This document shows, piece after piece, positions 32,150 to 44,495 of a DNA stretch of 64,000 nt. The position numbers were made by a program, and so were the translations under genes. This DNA is from Caenorhabditis remanei (taxonomy: Eukaryota > Nematoda > Chromadorea > Rhabditida > Rhabditidae). The stretch covers positions 6,863,717-6,927,716 of the forward strand of contig NC_071330.1 in the NCBI RefSeq assembly GCF_010183535.1, given 5' to 3'. The notes under the pieces were generated by a model. It had not been told where the DNA came from and searched no databases. It saw only the letters and a list, made by a program, of their open reading frames with translations. Position 1 is the first letter of the stretch, and every line of letters begins with the position of its first letter.

Positions 32150-35144
32150 TCAGTTACATCCTGGGCATACGTGTAAAGATTCGTGAAGAAGAGTGTCACA
32201 GTCTAGACAGAATACTGAGCGACACTTCTCACATCTGAATCCTTCTGAGGCTAATCGAGTTTCACACGCGTAGCATTGCCTATGAATGATGGTATGTTTT
32301 GTATAGAAAATAATTTATTTATCTCACCCTCTTGCCACGTCAATTTGTTGAAATGCAGCAAGTGGTTGAAGATGTCTGAAGGCTCGAGCCAGTTGTGGAG
32401 CAGCTACAAGAGTCAGTTTACAAACTGGGCATTCTGCTGGGATGGAACAATGGCGTGCTCCACATTGCGTACAAATGAATCCACGCGAGGAGACTGGTTT
32501 TGAATCGGGGTGACTGAAAAATAGAAATTTGAAAAGTCGTAAGTTAGTTACCAGGGACGTGGGGACCAGAAATCGGAAATTCCGGAATTTCAGACATTTT
32601 TCGGAATTTCCGGAAATTATCGACTTCCGAGAAAAAAAAATTTGTGCGAAATCGAAATAAATTACTGTAAAATCAATATGAATGGTGCCAAAAGGGCACA
32701 CCTGTGCAAAATTTACAAAATTTATAGTTTTAGCTGCATATTTATTGTCTTGACTATGAAAAATTAGAAATACTGAGTTTCCGAAATTTCCAAAAAGCAT
32801 AATTCGGAATAATTCCGAGTTCCGAAATTTTCGGGAAAAAAATTCGGAAAGATTCCGAGTTATAAAGTTTTCGAAATGTTTAATTCCGCTTGTAACAACC
32901 CTCCATTTGGAATATAAATATTAGGAAGAAAATGACCATACCATACACAAAAAGACCGGGTTTTAATAAGTTCATGGTGTGGGAATCCAACATGAATTGC
33001 GTTACATTCGCTGGATTTAGCAGATGATGGTGGGAGTGTATGCTTTGAGAACAATAATTGAAGATGATCCGGATCGAGTGCAACCGAATATTCCCCTAAA
33101 ACTGGTAGTTGTTCTGCAGATTTCTCAGATTATTGCAACCCTCGGTAATGAAGATGAATAGGTTTTTATATTTACAAAAATCCAATGATAAATCCACAAA
33201 CCTTTCGTTGCCTTGGCCATTTCTTTACAAATGAACATTTCTGCAGAAAGACCAATAGCTGAACATCGAATATTCATGCGTTTCATTGACTGAAAACCGA
33301 GAATCTTTCACTGTTTTCGCTGAACGTTGTTTTACCTCAATAGTGCTAAAAATATTTCCAGGGTCAATTGATGACAATGCTGCCATGACGATGACCACTT
33401 CTCGTGAAACATGTCCCGGCATTCCTCTGAATTATATTTTGATAATCATGAAAAAAAAACAAGATTCTAGGCTTACTTCAAGTTAGCACAAGCAAGTTGC
33501 AGCGCATTTTGGAGCGAAAAATCACCACCACAAAACGCTTCAGTCAATGAGTTTAACGATTCTTTTAATACACGAATGTTACCTAAAAGTTTATGAATAA
33601 ATCTTAGTTGAAGATAAATATTATACCAGTCATCATTGTCATTCTTTCTGCTTTACGATCTTTACAAGTGATTAATCCGATTTGAGCAATCGGGTTTTGC
33701 TCAAAGAATCGCTCGAGGAATGATTGGAGCGCCTAAACAATGAATTTGTTGAGTATGGACCTATTTTAAACGAATGTATCAATCAGCTATCCGAGTAGCA
33801 GTATGATTACACACTTTTCGTTACACACACCTTCATCACAACAACAAATCTTGATGGAGGCATTGCTTTGCTAGTCATAAAGCGAGAACAGTCGATGACA
33901 ATCATCACATGACGCATCTGGAAAGAATATAAGCTTCTAGTGCCCTTTATATATTTACAGGGTGGCTAATAAGTATACAACGCTCTTACTTTTTGGATAT
34001 TCGGCGGGAAATCGCTTTAATCAGCAAAAAAACGTTATTAATAGTTGGAATGTTCAAAATAGATTTAGTATACAAAATGAATTCGAAGTTGGATACTTTG
34101 GCTTTGATACAGGCCTTCAGACATAAGACGCCAAAATCGCCTGTGCGCCGCAGGTAGTCGACGTCGACTTCGTCTCATATCTTCTAAAGGGCTGTCTTGA
34201 GAATAACGGCTATGTTGTAGGAGATTCCTGATAACTTGCTCTCCAAATATTCCCATACGATGAAATCCATCGGACTCAGATCCGCCGACGATGAAGGCCT
34301 AAAGTCGTTATTCCAGAAGCCAGGAACATGAGAGAGATGATGAATTTTGTTGTTTTGGAACTGTGGGAGGTAGCCCAATCTTGTTGAAATATGAAAAAGA
34401 GTCCAGTAGAGTGTTGAGCTGTACAGAGGTACAAAACATCCTTTAAAACCAAGTTTTGGAAGACCCCGAGTTGATTTTCGCATTTTTTAAAATGAAAACT
34501 AACGAAGTACTACCGTAAGATGTCACCGCGGCCCACGCCATCACAGTTTTAGAAAAAAGGTGGTCATGTGCCTGGTGACGTCAAGGGGACCTACTATCAC
34601 CTTTTGATAACAAAAGTTTCGGCTTTTGACAGTTGGAAAAAGGTTCAATAATAAAATGTTTATAATAAGTCCAGATCACGCCCGACACGCGGCGCACGGG
34701 CGATTTTTGCGTCTTATGTCTGAAGGCCTGTATCAAAGCCAAAGTATCCAACTTCGAATTCCTTTTGTATACTAAATCTATTTTGAACATTTTAACTATT
34801 AATAACGTTTTTTTGCTGATTAAAGCGTTTTCCCGCCAAATATCCAAGAATTAAGAGCGTTGTATACTTATTAGCCACCCTGTATTTCCATTACAATTCC
34901 GAGCCTAATTCGTTCAGGACGTTTCGCCAATCGCGCTTTCCGTTTACTGTCGGCTACATATTTGGCAATTGACTTCTCGATGGATCCCCCTTCATCTTCC
35001 ACGAGAACGTCATTGATGTTCAATCCTGAGAAGTTGTTTTTAGAAAATGTTTATCAACAGATTTTCAAAAGAACTAAAGTCTGAATTCACACCTTCTGCA
35101 TATCCAGCCTCCCAGGTGTATCCTTTTTGCTCCTCATCATCCAT
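32150..35144 (-). CDS. gtf-2H2C: TFIIH subunit p44 (GTF2H2/SSL1)
   Basis: Ten exons (35093-35144, 34895-35025, 33831-33917, 33627-33732, 33477-33582, 33336-33426, 33202-33289, 32942-33095, 32328-32513, 32150-32279) sum to 1131 bases, 376 aa. A vWA domain begins at VMIVIDCSRFMTSKAMPPSR and runs through ENPIAQIGLITC-like text (EQNPIAQIGLITCKDRKAER), MPGHVSREVVIVMAAL and RCSAIGLSAEMFICKEMAKAT. Then come a C4 zinc finger (CTQCGARHCSIPAECPVC) and the C-terminal RING-like finger (CYACETRLASEGFRCEKC, FCLDCD, CPGC). In TFIIH p44 binds and stimulates the XPD helicase and contacts p34, serving transcription initiation and nucleotide excision repair. Length is close to the human protein (395 aa). Its 977-bp second intron contains a Tc1/mariner relic. 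The symbol rests on recalled C. elegans naming. Confidence 0.93.
32567..32870. repeat. TTCCGGAAATT-rich degenerate repeat in p44 intron
   Basis: Many imperfect copies of words such as GGAATTTCCGG, GAAATTTCCG and AATTCCGAG at both ends (32573-32625 and 32775-32870) with unique sequence between. Ends are roughly inverted; it may be a decayed MITE. Confidence 0.5.
33958..34882 (-). mobile_element. Degenerate Tc1/mariner-superfamily transposon in p44 intron
   Basis: The element is bounded by TA on both sides (33956-33957, 34883-34884) and has inverted ends of roughly 200 bp starting CAGGGTGGCTAATAAGTATA. Minus-strand frame 34184-34483 retains the end of a transposase: FWNNDFRPSSSADLSPMDFI followed by VWEYLESKL, the region of the last catalytic acidic residue in DDE/D transposases (the DLSP.D.W.E motif). 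Only this C-terminal part is readable and frames are broken, so it is inactive. It lies within the intron 33918-34894 of the p44 gene, in the same direction. Confidence 0.85.
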
Positions 35145-35603
35145 TTTCTGAAAACAGTTACTGTGAAATGTAGATTAAATATATCTAAATCACGAGGAAT
35201 TCTATACTGATAATCAAGTCATCAGATAACATGTTCATACAGTTGTTTTTCTGCCGAAAATTTAGAGAAAGTAATAAACAATTAGCTATATTTGTTATTA
35301 TCCTTAAGCACATAAACCAAAACCGCCTAGAAGAATACAATTTGATGGTTGCAGTTGACTAAATCGTTTTCAGATGAAGATGGGACATTGGGGACCAGTA
35401 TATCATGAAATTTCAAGGGCATTCAAATAAAATGTAATTTTGAAAACTAAAAAATAAACATACAGGGATAACCCGTTGTTTTGGGTCGATTTGTATTGAG
35501 CTCAATTGCACAATTTAAATGAGGTGAGGAGAAAACAAATCGAGATGACTACAATTCAATTCAATTCAAGTTTAGACATGAAATATTCGAAACAATTGGA
35601 AAA
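35145..35603 (-). other. Spacer between bath gene and p44 gene
   Basis: 459 bases between the stop of the MATH-BTB gene and the ATG of p44, both on the minus strand. TTTTCAG (complement at 35147-35153) precedes the p44 ATG and could be a trans-splice acceptor. No other feature. Confidence 0.45.
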
Positions 35604-37257
35604 TCAATAGGTGCAGTGCTTCGGTCGCTTCTTTGGCGGCTGGACAAGAACGACCGGCGGCGTTTGTTGGGTTGCCAAAGCCCTGAAAACTTCTTCCAGC
35701 AGTTTGGGATGTTCTCGTACCAAGTCTTCCCATCCTTCTGATGACATAACCTGAAAAAAGAGTTTGAATGACTTCAAAAATAATTTCGCGATTTCACTGA
35801 AATGTGCGAGTGAATTAAAATTTCGCAACTTTGGTAATTAAATTTTTAGTTCTCACCTCCGTGGCGTTGACGTTGATGAAATTGATTGCATGTGCTCTTA
35901 ATTGTGCTGCCGAATACATATCTGCGAGCATCAGTGTCAAGCAAGCATTGTCGGTTGTAAGTTGATAACATAATGCTTGTTCACACATCACCTAGAAATT
36001 AAAACCGGTAAAATTTAAGACAGATGTATCTTTTGATTTCAAAGAAAAACCGGGTTTTCAAAAACTCCATCTTACCTTTAACCGATCTAATTGATACTTA
36101 TCAGCAGCGGCAATCAAACTCTGTGCCATTTGTTCTATATATTTCGCTTGTCCGGTATACATATACACAAGAAGTTCACGCATAACCTCTGGTTCAATAT
36201 CGTCAACTGTCGTCATATTCGTGTCAGACTCTTGCATGTGATGTTCGAACATAGCAGAGAAAACTCTTGATCGGGCAGATAAAATCGCTTTGTGAATGTA
36301 AAAAGTTTGAGATGGTGCTCCGGAATCAGATTTGCAGATCAACGTGAAATCAGAAAACTGTTTCTTATCGAACAGTCCCTGCATATCATCGGCAAGTCGA
36401 CAAGGTGGCACTTTGAAAAGTTGTGACACGTTCGTCTGTCCTGTTACGTTCACTGTTTCTGCTACCACCGAAACCTGTAAGAAAATTTATTATTAACGTT
36501 TCTTTGTGAAAATTAAGAAACAAACCTCACAGAAAATACTTAATCTATCTCCAGGAAGCAATCCGTTTGTTTCATCGAGAAGGAAATCCCGCCGAATGAA
36601 CTTTTTGAAGCCCCAGTCTTTTCCTTGTACAAATCGATAAGCTCTCTGGGATTCCATTGCTTTTGTCTCTTCTCGTTTCGCATTCAAAATTGAGAACTTG
36701 AACTTCGCACGTACTTCTGATTTATTACATTGAACAAGAAGAAGATAAAGCGAAAGATAGTCTCGAGATTCTTCATCAAGTCCCTTTGGATTGATTCTCA
36801 AGCACCATTTCAGTTTATCATTGCAACCAGCTGAGAAAGTGGAAGATTTCAGCACTTCGCCCATTTCTTCCCGGCAGAATGAGAAATTGTTAATTGTCCA
36901 CATATAGTTGAACTTAACCACTTTCACCTGAAATTTCGTATTCTGTTGAAAGATGATGTATGAAAAATATTTACCTGTGTATGGCACCAGTTCTCAGCCA
37001 CTGGAAGAAGTGGATCTCCATGACTCGCTGTTGATGGGGATGGAGATATAGATCGTCCGTGTGCGGAGTGTCCCGACCCACTCGAAACCTGAAAAATGTT
37101 TTTTCAATAGAAAGAGAGAAAGACGATACCATATTTGCGTACGATTACTTTTATTTTTAAAAAGTTCTTACCACTTCGTCGTTGATCATACCCACTTCCA
37201 TCGGAATCGATTGATCTCCGTCTGCTCCCAGACCTCCGACAGGCTTGTTAGGTTTAT
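35604..37257 (-). CDS. bath-43: SPOP-like MATH-BTB CUL3 adaptor (5' exon not found)
   Basis: Exons 37172-37257, 36975-37088, 36526-36927, 36076-36474, 35857-35991 and 35604-35750 encode at least 426 aa. A MATH domain ([60 protein letters not shown]) is almost identical to human SPOP. It is followed by BTB ([10 protein letters not shown]...[18 protein letters not shown]), a BACK-like helix region and a basic tail (PPKKRPKHC). SPOP proteins bind substrates through MATH and recruit CUL3 ubiquitin ligase through BTB. The first exon is open up to its 3' splice acceptor ([15 protein letters not shown]...), so another coding exon probably lies upstream; the first internal ATG is at 37201. Symbol inferred from remembered linkage to gtf-2H2C; bath-42 is the alternative. 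Confidence 0.9.
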
Positions 37258-37880
37258 CTGAAATATTGAAAAATAAATAAATACATTTTCAAAAGAAAAA
37301 CTTATTTGAATTCCAAAAGAATAACAATAAGAGTTTGTTCGAAAACTAGAAAAATTTTTTAGCTGTGCATTCAGACGCTATGGTGAATGCACACAGATTA
37401 CGGTAGCAAGCAAAATTAATTCAAACTTAAATATTTTTATAAACCAAACTCATCAGTTAACTCAGACAGGTATGCGCTTAAAGAATAACACAATTTGAGA
37501 ATCACGGGAGGTATAATTGCTGTAATAAAAAAGGAAACACATGAAGGTTTGGATTGAAATGAGGCTCCTATCCGGATAAAGCAGTAATTTCATAACATTT
37601 AAATACGAGACGTCGTAAAATCAAGGACACGAAAAACCGGGAATTCGGGACATCTGTCCTGAGAGCCAGCTGAGAACATGACTTTTCACAGTAGTTTCAA
37701 TCGATAAATATAAAAATATAAGAATCCAAAAGAATTGGGGGTGAAATCTTACAGTATACATTCTTGCTTCTATGCTTGCAATAAAAAATAAATAAAAACG
37801 CTCGTAATTCTTTCTTTCGGTTTATGTTAAAAGATGGCGACAGTAGGAATAAAAATGTATACGGAAACGTATTCATAATG

Positions 37881-38025
37881 CATCTACCCACGAAGAAAAC
37901 TTGTACCATTTAATGCAATTTAGTTCTATTCACGAATGCAATTTAATGCATTTTTTGCATTTTTGTGCCAAAAAAATGCATTATTTTGCGTTCGTGGGTA
38001 GGCAAGTTTTCTTCGTGGGTAGATC
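37881..38025. mobile_element. 145-bp MITE
   Basis: Inverted ends TCTACCCACGAAGAAAACTT (37883-37902; inverse ending at 38023) flank an interior rich in ATGCA/TGCAT words. The 7-bp word cataatg stands on both sides (37874-37880 and 38026-38032), probably the target duplication. Confidence 0.7.
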
Positions 38026-39076
38026 CATAATGAATAGCAATACGAATGAGAATAACGAGATTATTACTGTAGGATTCCCAACCTGGTGAGAAAGAAAAAA
38101 ACGCGAAAACTACATATTTCTAGAGTGGTATAGGCTGGTGTCCATAGATGTGTTTGAAATATCAGATTAAAACATTTTGAGGTATCGAACAGAATGTTCA
38201 ATCAATCTAATTCGGTTCCCACAGATATTTCAATGCCTCCTAATTAATTTCAACATAATGCCAAAAGTTCGTAGATAAAACTACTAAAAACAGCCAAAGA
38301 AGAAAAGAAATCAAAGACCAAAATAGCAAAGCACTAATGTTATTCAGAAATTCTGAATCAGAATTCATAACTTTAAGGGGCAGAGTTCAACGGTTGATAA
38401 TAAATCCAGCAGGTTAGTTGTGTTCGATCTAGCTAACTTCACCAATTGAAACCCGTGTTCAACATCCACATACGACTTGCTCATACATCTCTAGTTTACA
38501 ATTTCAAAACCCAGAACGAAGGATTTCACAACCCTTATTAACGCCGGAAGTTCATAAGCAGCATCACTTCGACTTCCGATTTCTATGCAGAAATCTATAT
38601 TATAGCTGGATTTTTCATTTTGTTGATCAATCTGCGTCTCGAAATCTAGACAACTGACCATAGGCCCCCTTTCATTGCTTTCGAGAGATTGGTCAGGGTC
38701 TCCCGGTACTACCACCCTCTTCTTTTTCCCATCCGTGCCGCCCACTTTCCGTCCGCATCTATCCGTCGTGTGTACCGCGGTGAAAAAGCGGCCTCCGCGC
38801 GCAAACACAGACAGCCCGTCAATCGGGTCGAGATGCACGCGAAAAAGGTCATTTCAATTTTTGGTAGAGAGATGAGGTGAGAAACAGAAACCATAAATGG
38901 AGAAGCACCCGCCTTACAAATTTGAACCCATTTTATCAAATTTTCATCTCGTGGCCTCTTTACTTTAGTTCGTGGCGGTCAAAATTTGTCCCAACACGGA
39001 AAAATGGGTTTCCAAGGACAACCAATAGAAGAGAAGGAGGAGGATAAAAAAGAGGGCGTGGTACGGTGTATGAGGT

Positions 39077-40027
39077 TACGGTAGTTGCTTCAAAGAGTGT
39101 CGCCATTTTCACGGAAGAATTAGGAATGAATTGTTATATTGAAAAGGGATACGGTAGTTCACTTGTCGACAAAACAAAATAACAATTGAGGACACATGAA
39201 TACCGAAATGAAAATTTTGTACAAAATTGATTGGATAGATAAGAAAAGAACGAATTGTTACTTTGCGAAGGAAAACAAAAACAAAAAGAACGATTGTAAG
39301 GAGAGAGAGAGAGTAAAAACTAGTTCTGTTTGCTATGTTTTGTTCACATTTTTCGAATCAAAAGCTACAGTAACCCTTCAAAACGCTGAGTGCAACGATA
39401 AAAGTGAAATATTTAAAAAGTGGTTCATCGAGTGAAGTGTGCTTGTTTATCACTGCCTAAACCTCCTCCTATTTCAGTTTTTCTACCGTACTCGTTCTAC
39501 TTCGATCGCTCTTTTCGAAATGGTTTGGTTGGGTAAATATGGGAGACAACGAAAGAAGAGGAATGGCGAACGTTTTAGTTTTCACGAAAAGGGCAGAAAT
39601 TTAAAAACTAAATGGAAAGATCTTGAAAAATAACGCTTATTCTAAATACCGTATGACTTAATCCCCGTTTCAATCCTCGAGATTTTGAGGTTATCGAAAA
39701 GTTTCTACCGTAGAAAAAAAGAAGAAATGAAACTCCGAGTGAAAAATAGATAACATAAAAGAGCTACAGTAACCTAATCCGTTTCGCGATAAGACCGAGA
39801 CAATGGGGAAGGCAAAAGAAAAAAAAACAATCTCGGGAAACGAAGAGTAGTTGAAGACGATGTACAACCGGCTTTTAGGAAAAGAATTTAGAAACATTGT
39901 GTGGAAAACGAAGAATCGATCAACTTCCACAAATTTTAAGAGTTGAAATTACGAGAAGAATGCGTGGATTTGTACCAGAAGTAGTATAAAACTAAGAAAC
40001 GTTACTTTTCGTTGTGGATCTACAGTA
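39077..40027. repeat. Cluster of eight TACNGTA words
   Basis: TACGGTA at 39077 and 39150; TACAGTA at 39366, 39765 and 40021; TACCGTA at 39484, 39647 and 39706. Each is dyad-symmetric around one central base. Confidence 0.7.
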
Positions 40028-43000
40028 TCAAATCAAAAATCAAAAGTTGAAGATAAGAAAAGTGTGACCGAACAATGTTGGAAACGAAATAGAAACAGTA
40101 GGAAGGAAAGTTACTTTAGTCTAAGAAAAGTGATATAGTATTATGCATACTTCTGGTCCCATGGAGCACATATGAAGAATCAAAAGTCAAAGATAAAAGG
40201 GAGAAAACAGTTTTCGACCAGAGAGAGACATTCACTCAACAAAACGTGGGAATCGAAATAGTGTCTCTGCACGTGCTGGCTTCTCGAAACTCTCCACAAG
40301 TGACTACTCTCTCATCGATTAGGGAGCAGAGTGCACGGAGAGACACAGATGAAAAAGGAAGTGTCTTCTTCTCTTTTGTGTGTCTCTCTTCTCCCTTCTC
40401 GGCCTGTGTTGAAGGCCAACCCCTAGTCGATATATCGCCATGATGTGAGAGTGAAAGAGACGCAGAATGAAACAACTATCTAGACATTACTTTTATTGCA
40501 GAGACAGAAAAGATGAAAAGGTGCGAATGCAGCTCCTTCTGCTCCGCGAGTGCACAAAATGAAAGAAAAGGAGAGCGTTAAAATCCGAGAGACTTAGAGA
40601 ACAAGACGAACAGACTACTGTGGACGCCTGCTGTAGGCGACTGCCGATTGGGAGCGTTTTGGGGGGCCTCTGTGCTTTTCGGGCGACGATTGAGACTGGG
40701 ATTTTGTTTGGAATTTTGGATCAATGTGTAACTGGGATACGTTAATTGGAGAGGCTTTAACTTTACACAGTAACCTGTACGAAGAACAAGTTCGCAAAAA
40801 ACGTGAAACGTTTCCAAAACACAGCTTCCAAAACACATGTTGTCCGCGAGTCTCATTCGCATACTCTCTCGCATAGTAATTAGAGAAATTAGGATAATTA
40901 TGAAATTTTCTGACATTTACAACATCATTTTGCATCAGAGAGTTATAAAACTCGAAAAACAATGTCTCTTGAGCATCGATGATAATCAAGAATCTGATTT
41001 TGTGCATTTTCGAAACTTTTGCAAAGTTGGCCTCTACGCGAAATGGATATCGAGTGAATTTGTTGAAATGTACTATAATAAAAACATTTTGAATTGTTTA
41101 CTTTCATATTGAGAAAATATCACGAAAACTCATTCCGCCAACTCAATTTCGTGTTTCAACTAGGCTACCAAGTTGAAAACTTGAAAAGTAGCAGCCATTT
41201 TATTGAAAACCCAAGACAAGAAATAGAAAAACCGCCATGAAAATGATTTGAATGATAGGGTAGAAGAAGATTGATATCGATTAGAAAACGGGTTTTCAAA
41301 TCCAGATAATGGGACGATTGAGGAGCGGAGCTTTAAAATCACAGATAATGCGAAAGATGGAGATGTAATTAATGAATTAAGGAAAATACGATTTTCAAAA
41401 GAGTTCTGACGATTCTTATTCTGAAAACATTTCTTCTTTGACCAGACATATAATAGGCGATATACGAATCTTTCGGAAAGAACAAAACCAACGTACAAAT
41501 TGTTAGACTACGGTGTGAGAGAATGTCACCTCGGAAACAGAAAAGAGCTCGATTCGTTTTGATGGGAATAGGAAATGAGAGAAAAGGCACACGTCACGTC
41601 ACGAGCACGCACATTTCTCAGATTTATGGTGATGGTAACCGACGCATGAAGGAATAGATAGGGGTTTGTACGGTCTATTACAGAAAAATACGGGAAGTCG
41701 AATTCTGCAGAAGCGTTGTATAGTTTGTGATAATAAACATACGTTTTTTCTGATGAAAGGACTAGAAGTAGTCCGGTCCGGTTCAAAAGCAAATTCTTGT
41801 TGACCTCGGAGCTGAATGTTGGATCAGCAATCAATTTCTCTCGTTTATTATTTTTCCCTCATTCTGCATTTGCATACCATATTGCCGAAAATATCTGTTT
41901 GATATACAGAATGGCACTAGGAAATGAGATCAAAGATCATCTTTGGTTAAGATATGCTGATAGGGGGGGGGTACTGTACATTTTCGATGAACTACATATC
42001 TCTGAATAAAACACTCGATTGTCACTTTCCTACATTACTATTCCTTTTTCCTTTTAGAAAAAAAAAAGAAAACAACTCACTATTTTTTTCCGTAGAACAA
42101 ATATAGGTTTCATACTTCTTGTTGGCGTAGAATTTTTTGAATTTCGCGAGGAGAAGCATTTTGAAACTGAGCGGATTTTTATTCTTGAATTAAATATGAT
42201 ACGATTTCAATCCTAATTCCTAGATTCAAGTTTCTTCTATTTTTGAAAATATCCTTAATTTTATTGATATTGCATATCATATTCAGAAATCCTCCGAGAA
42301 TGCGATTACGAAATCTCGTTTTTTGATAAACGGAGACTGGTTCAAAGGAGGACGTGCTGATGGTGACGTATTCATAGCCAACGTTATCCAGAAATTATTA
42401 CTAATAATGATTTCTAAAGGGGAAGTTAGTAAGAAACACGATAGGACAGTGGGTTACGAAAAAAATCTGAATGGGATCAAATAAACGGATACGACAGTAC
42501 ACTCGTGTCGTCCGGGAAATTGTGAAGTTCCAACAAAAAAAGAAGATAATCTCATTTTATCTTGTCCTTCTGATTCCCTTCCCTTATTGTTACCAGAGGT
42601 AACTTGATTTCTTGGAATTTTCCCCATTCGCGATTGATTTTGATTGAAATTTCTATCGAGAAAAGTAAATGCAAAATCTTACCGAGACAAAGTTCTACAT
42701 TACTGACAAACTGCAAAGTTTCGGTGAAAGTATCTCACAATATAATGGAGAAACGAAACAAGAGAAAATTTGAGAGAACTGTTCAAATCTCTACATATAA
42801 CACTGAACTGGGTGGTCTCAGCCTCGGAGTTCTCTGACAGTTTATTTTGTTTTGGGCTACAAGGCAATTATAGCCAGAGAAGCCGAACTATTTTGTTCTA
42901 TTTCAGATAATGATCAAAATCCGAGCTATGCAAGCAAGCAGCACAATGAGTAAAAATAGCATTCGTCTTCAGAAAAACTTAAAAAGGAAACTTTTGAGAC

Positions 43001-43172
43001 CCTTGAGAGGAAGAGTCGGTGAGATAATCTATTTGTATTATTGGTCAATAGTATTTGATGAAAATAAAAAACGAATAAGACTTGCTTTTTTATTTAGAGA
43101 AGAAAAATTCTTTATAAAAATTTCTTGTATTTCAATACAGAAGATCTTTTTTTTTCTTGAATATGAAAAGGT

Positions 43173-44495
43173 TCAGTTATTGAAGCGACTGGCAGTTGAG
43201 TGTACAGAAGGAACCACCGTTTTCTGGTTTTTGGCATTTCGACATACTCCCAGCCGTTTGAAAAACTCGTCTTGAACTTTATGGTTGAGCCAAATATACA
43301 TGAGGAATGGAAGTCCTGGAAAGTTACTGATAATTTTTAGCATTTATTATAAAGGTTACCTCCGCTGAGTTGATATGTTATATCAGATGCGTGGAAGAAC
43401 CATTTTGGGGTTTGGAAAACAAACATGGCAACGAATGAGACAGCTGGAACTGCATAGGTGAGGGATACACATATCGACTGGAGTAGGATCTGAAATAGTA
43501 GATGCACATAACAAAATTTAAATTTCTTTCCAACTCACACTTTTCTGGAATTTTGAGACATGAATTGACGAAGTGTGCATTTCACGAGTACTCCAAATTA
43601 TGCACAAGCTGGCATAAACAATAATTAGAAGGATTGAGACGAATATGTTATGGAAATAGAGAAATCTATTTGAATACACGATTCCCTGATTTCCAATCAT
43701 TGGATCGAGAAGCGGCGCCATGTAGACTGAGTTGAAAAGAACTGTATCAAAGAAGATGGAACCATAGAATGCGTAGATACTGAGACATGCTAACCAGATA
43801 CTTGTTTTAAGATTAGTCTAAAGCAGAAATTATTTCATACTATATTCCTTGAATTTTCGCTTACATTCACAAGAAATTCTCCTTTTTGGGCCATGTCTGT
43901 GAGTCGGTGGAGACCAAGAAAAACTGCAGATGATGAACCAAGAACCCATTGAACTGAAACTATAACTTTAACGAGTTTTCATTTTTCAAAACTAACCCAT
44001 CGTAACTTTTCCAACAACTGTTGTTATTTTCGGATTTGTACAATAAACCTCTCCAAACAGTGCAACAATTCCAGGCCAAACAGAGTTTCCCCAAACTTCG
44101 GTAATCTCAATAAGACCAATGAATACCATAACTCGATATACTTTCAATGCATGAGTCATATTGAATTTAGTTAAAAATATCCAAAGAACTGGCCAACCGA
44201 TGAATTGGAAGGATATTCCACTTGACACATAATAGATTCCCCATCCAAGTCGTTTCTCTCCTGTCTCATACCACTCGTCTTTGGTTTTTCCAGAACAATT
44301 GTACCTTTAATTTTTAAGAAACATGAATTATAAGCCAGTGTGCATTTACCTTGGCGTATTTTCACCGGAAACCATCAAAATCATTTCCTGAATTTCCATT
44401 GGCCAGCACTCGAGAACATTCAAATCGAAGCATTTTGTGGGAGAAGAAGGGGTGGAAAACAGGGGGAGAATCAAGATTGCGACCTTTATTTTCAT
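43173..44495 (-). CDS. Serpentine chemoreceptor, class T (srt)
   Basis: Exons 44350-44495, 43997-44304, 43865-43953, 43539-43817, 43360-43489 and 43173-43315 give 364 aa. A signal-like start (MKIKVAILILPLFSTP) leads to the extracellular N-terminus with RYNCSGKTKDEWYETGEKR, the NC...W pattern of SRT receptors. Seven hydrophobic segments follow, among them FIGWPVLWIFLT, VYRVMVFIGLIEITEV, WVLGSSSAVFLGLHRL, TSIWLACLSIYAFYGSIFF, FHNIFVSILLIIVYASL, SLTYAVPAVSFVAMFVF and LSGGLPFLMYIWLNHKV. SRT proteins are nematode-specific GPCR-like receptors of sensory neurons. The frame is intact throughout. An AAATTACAG acceptor precedes the ATG. Confidence 0.88.

Larger units (their letters stand above)
37258..43172. 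other. Long gene-poor region
   Basis: About 5.9 kb upstream of the bath gene and downstream of the srt gene. It should include a missing 5' exon and promoter of the bath gene. Apart from a MITE (37881-38025) and a cluster of TACNGTA words (39077-40027) I see no supported gene. Open frames at 38491-38838, 40236-40475, 42604-42837 and 42910-43275 lack supporting structure; the last contains a short exon-like piece (ATG at 42909 to GTGAG near 43019) preceded by TTTCAG. Confidence 0.5.

Noticed and set aside
38491..38838. 115-codon minus-strand ORF that could be a 5' exon of the bath gene
   Set aside because: No donor gives a frame that joins to the DKPNKPVGG exon, and the composition is not protein-like; left unassigned.
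40236..40475. 79-codon minus-strand ORF starting MFHSASLSLSHHGD
   Set aside because: Lies in GAGA/TCTC-rich DNA, without splice or homology support.
42604..43275. Possible small plus-strand gene opposite the srt 3' end
   Set aside because: Only one exon-like piece has good borders; the rest is AT-rich reading that overlaps the srt gene antisense.
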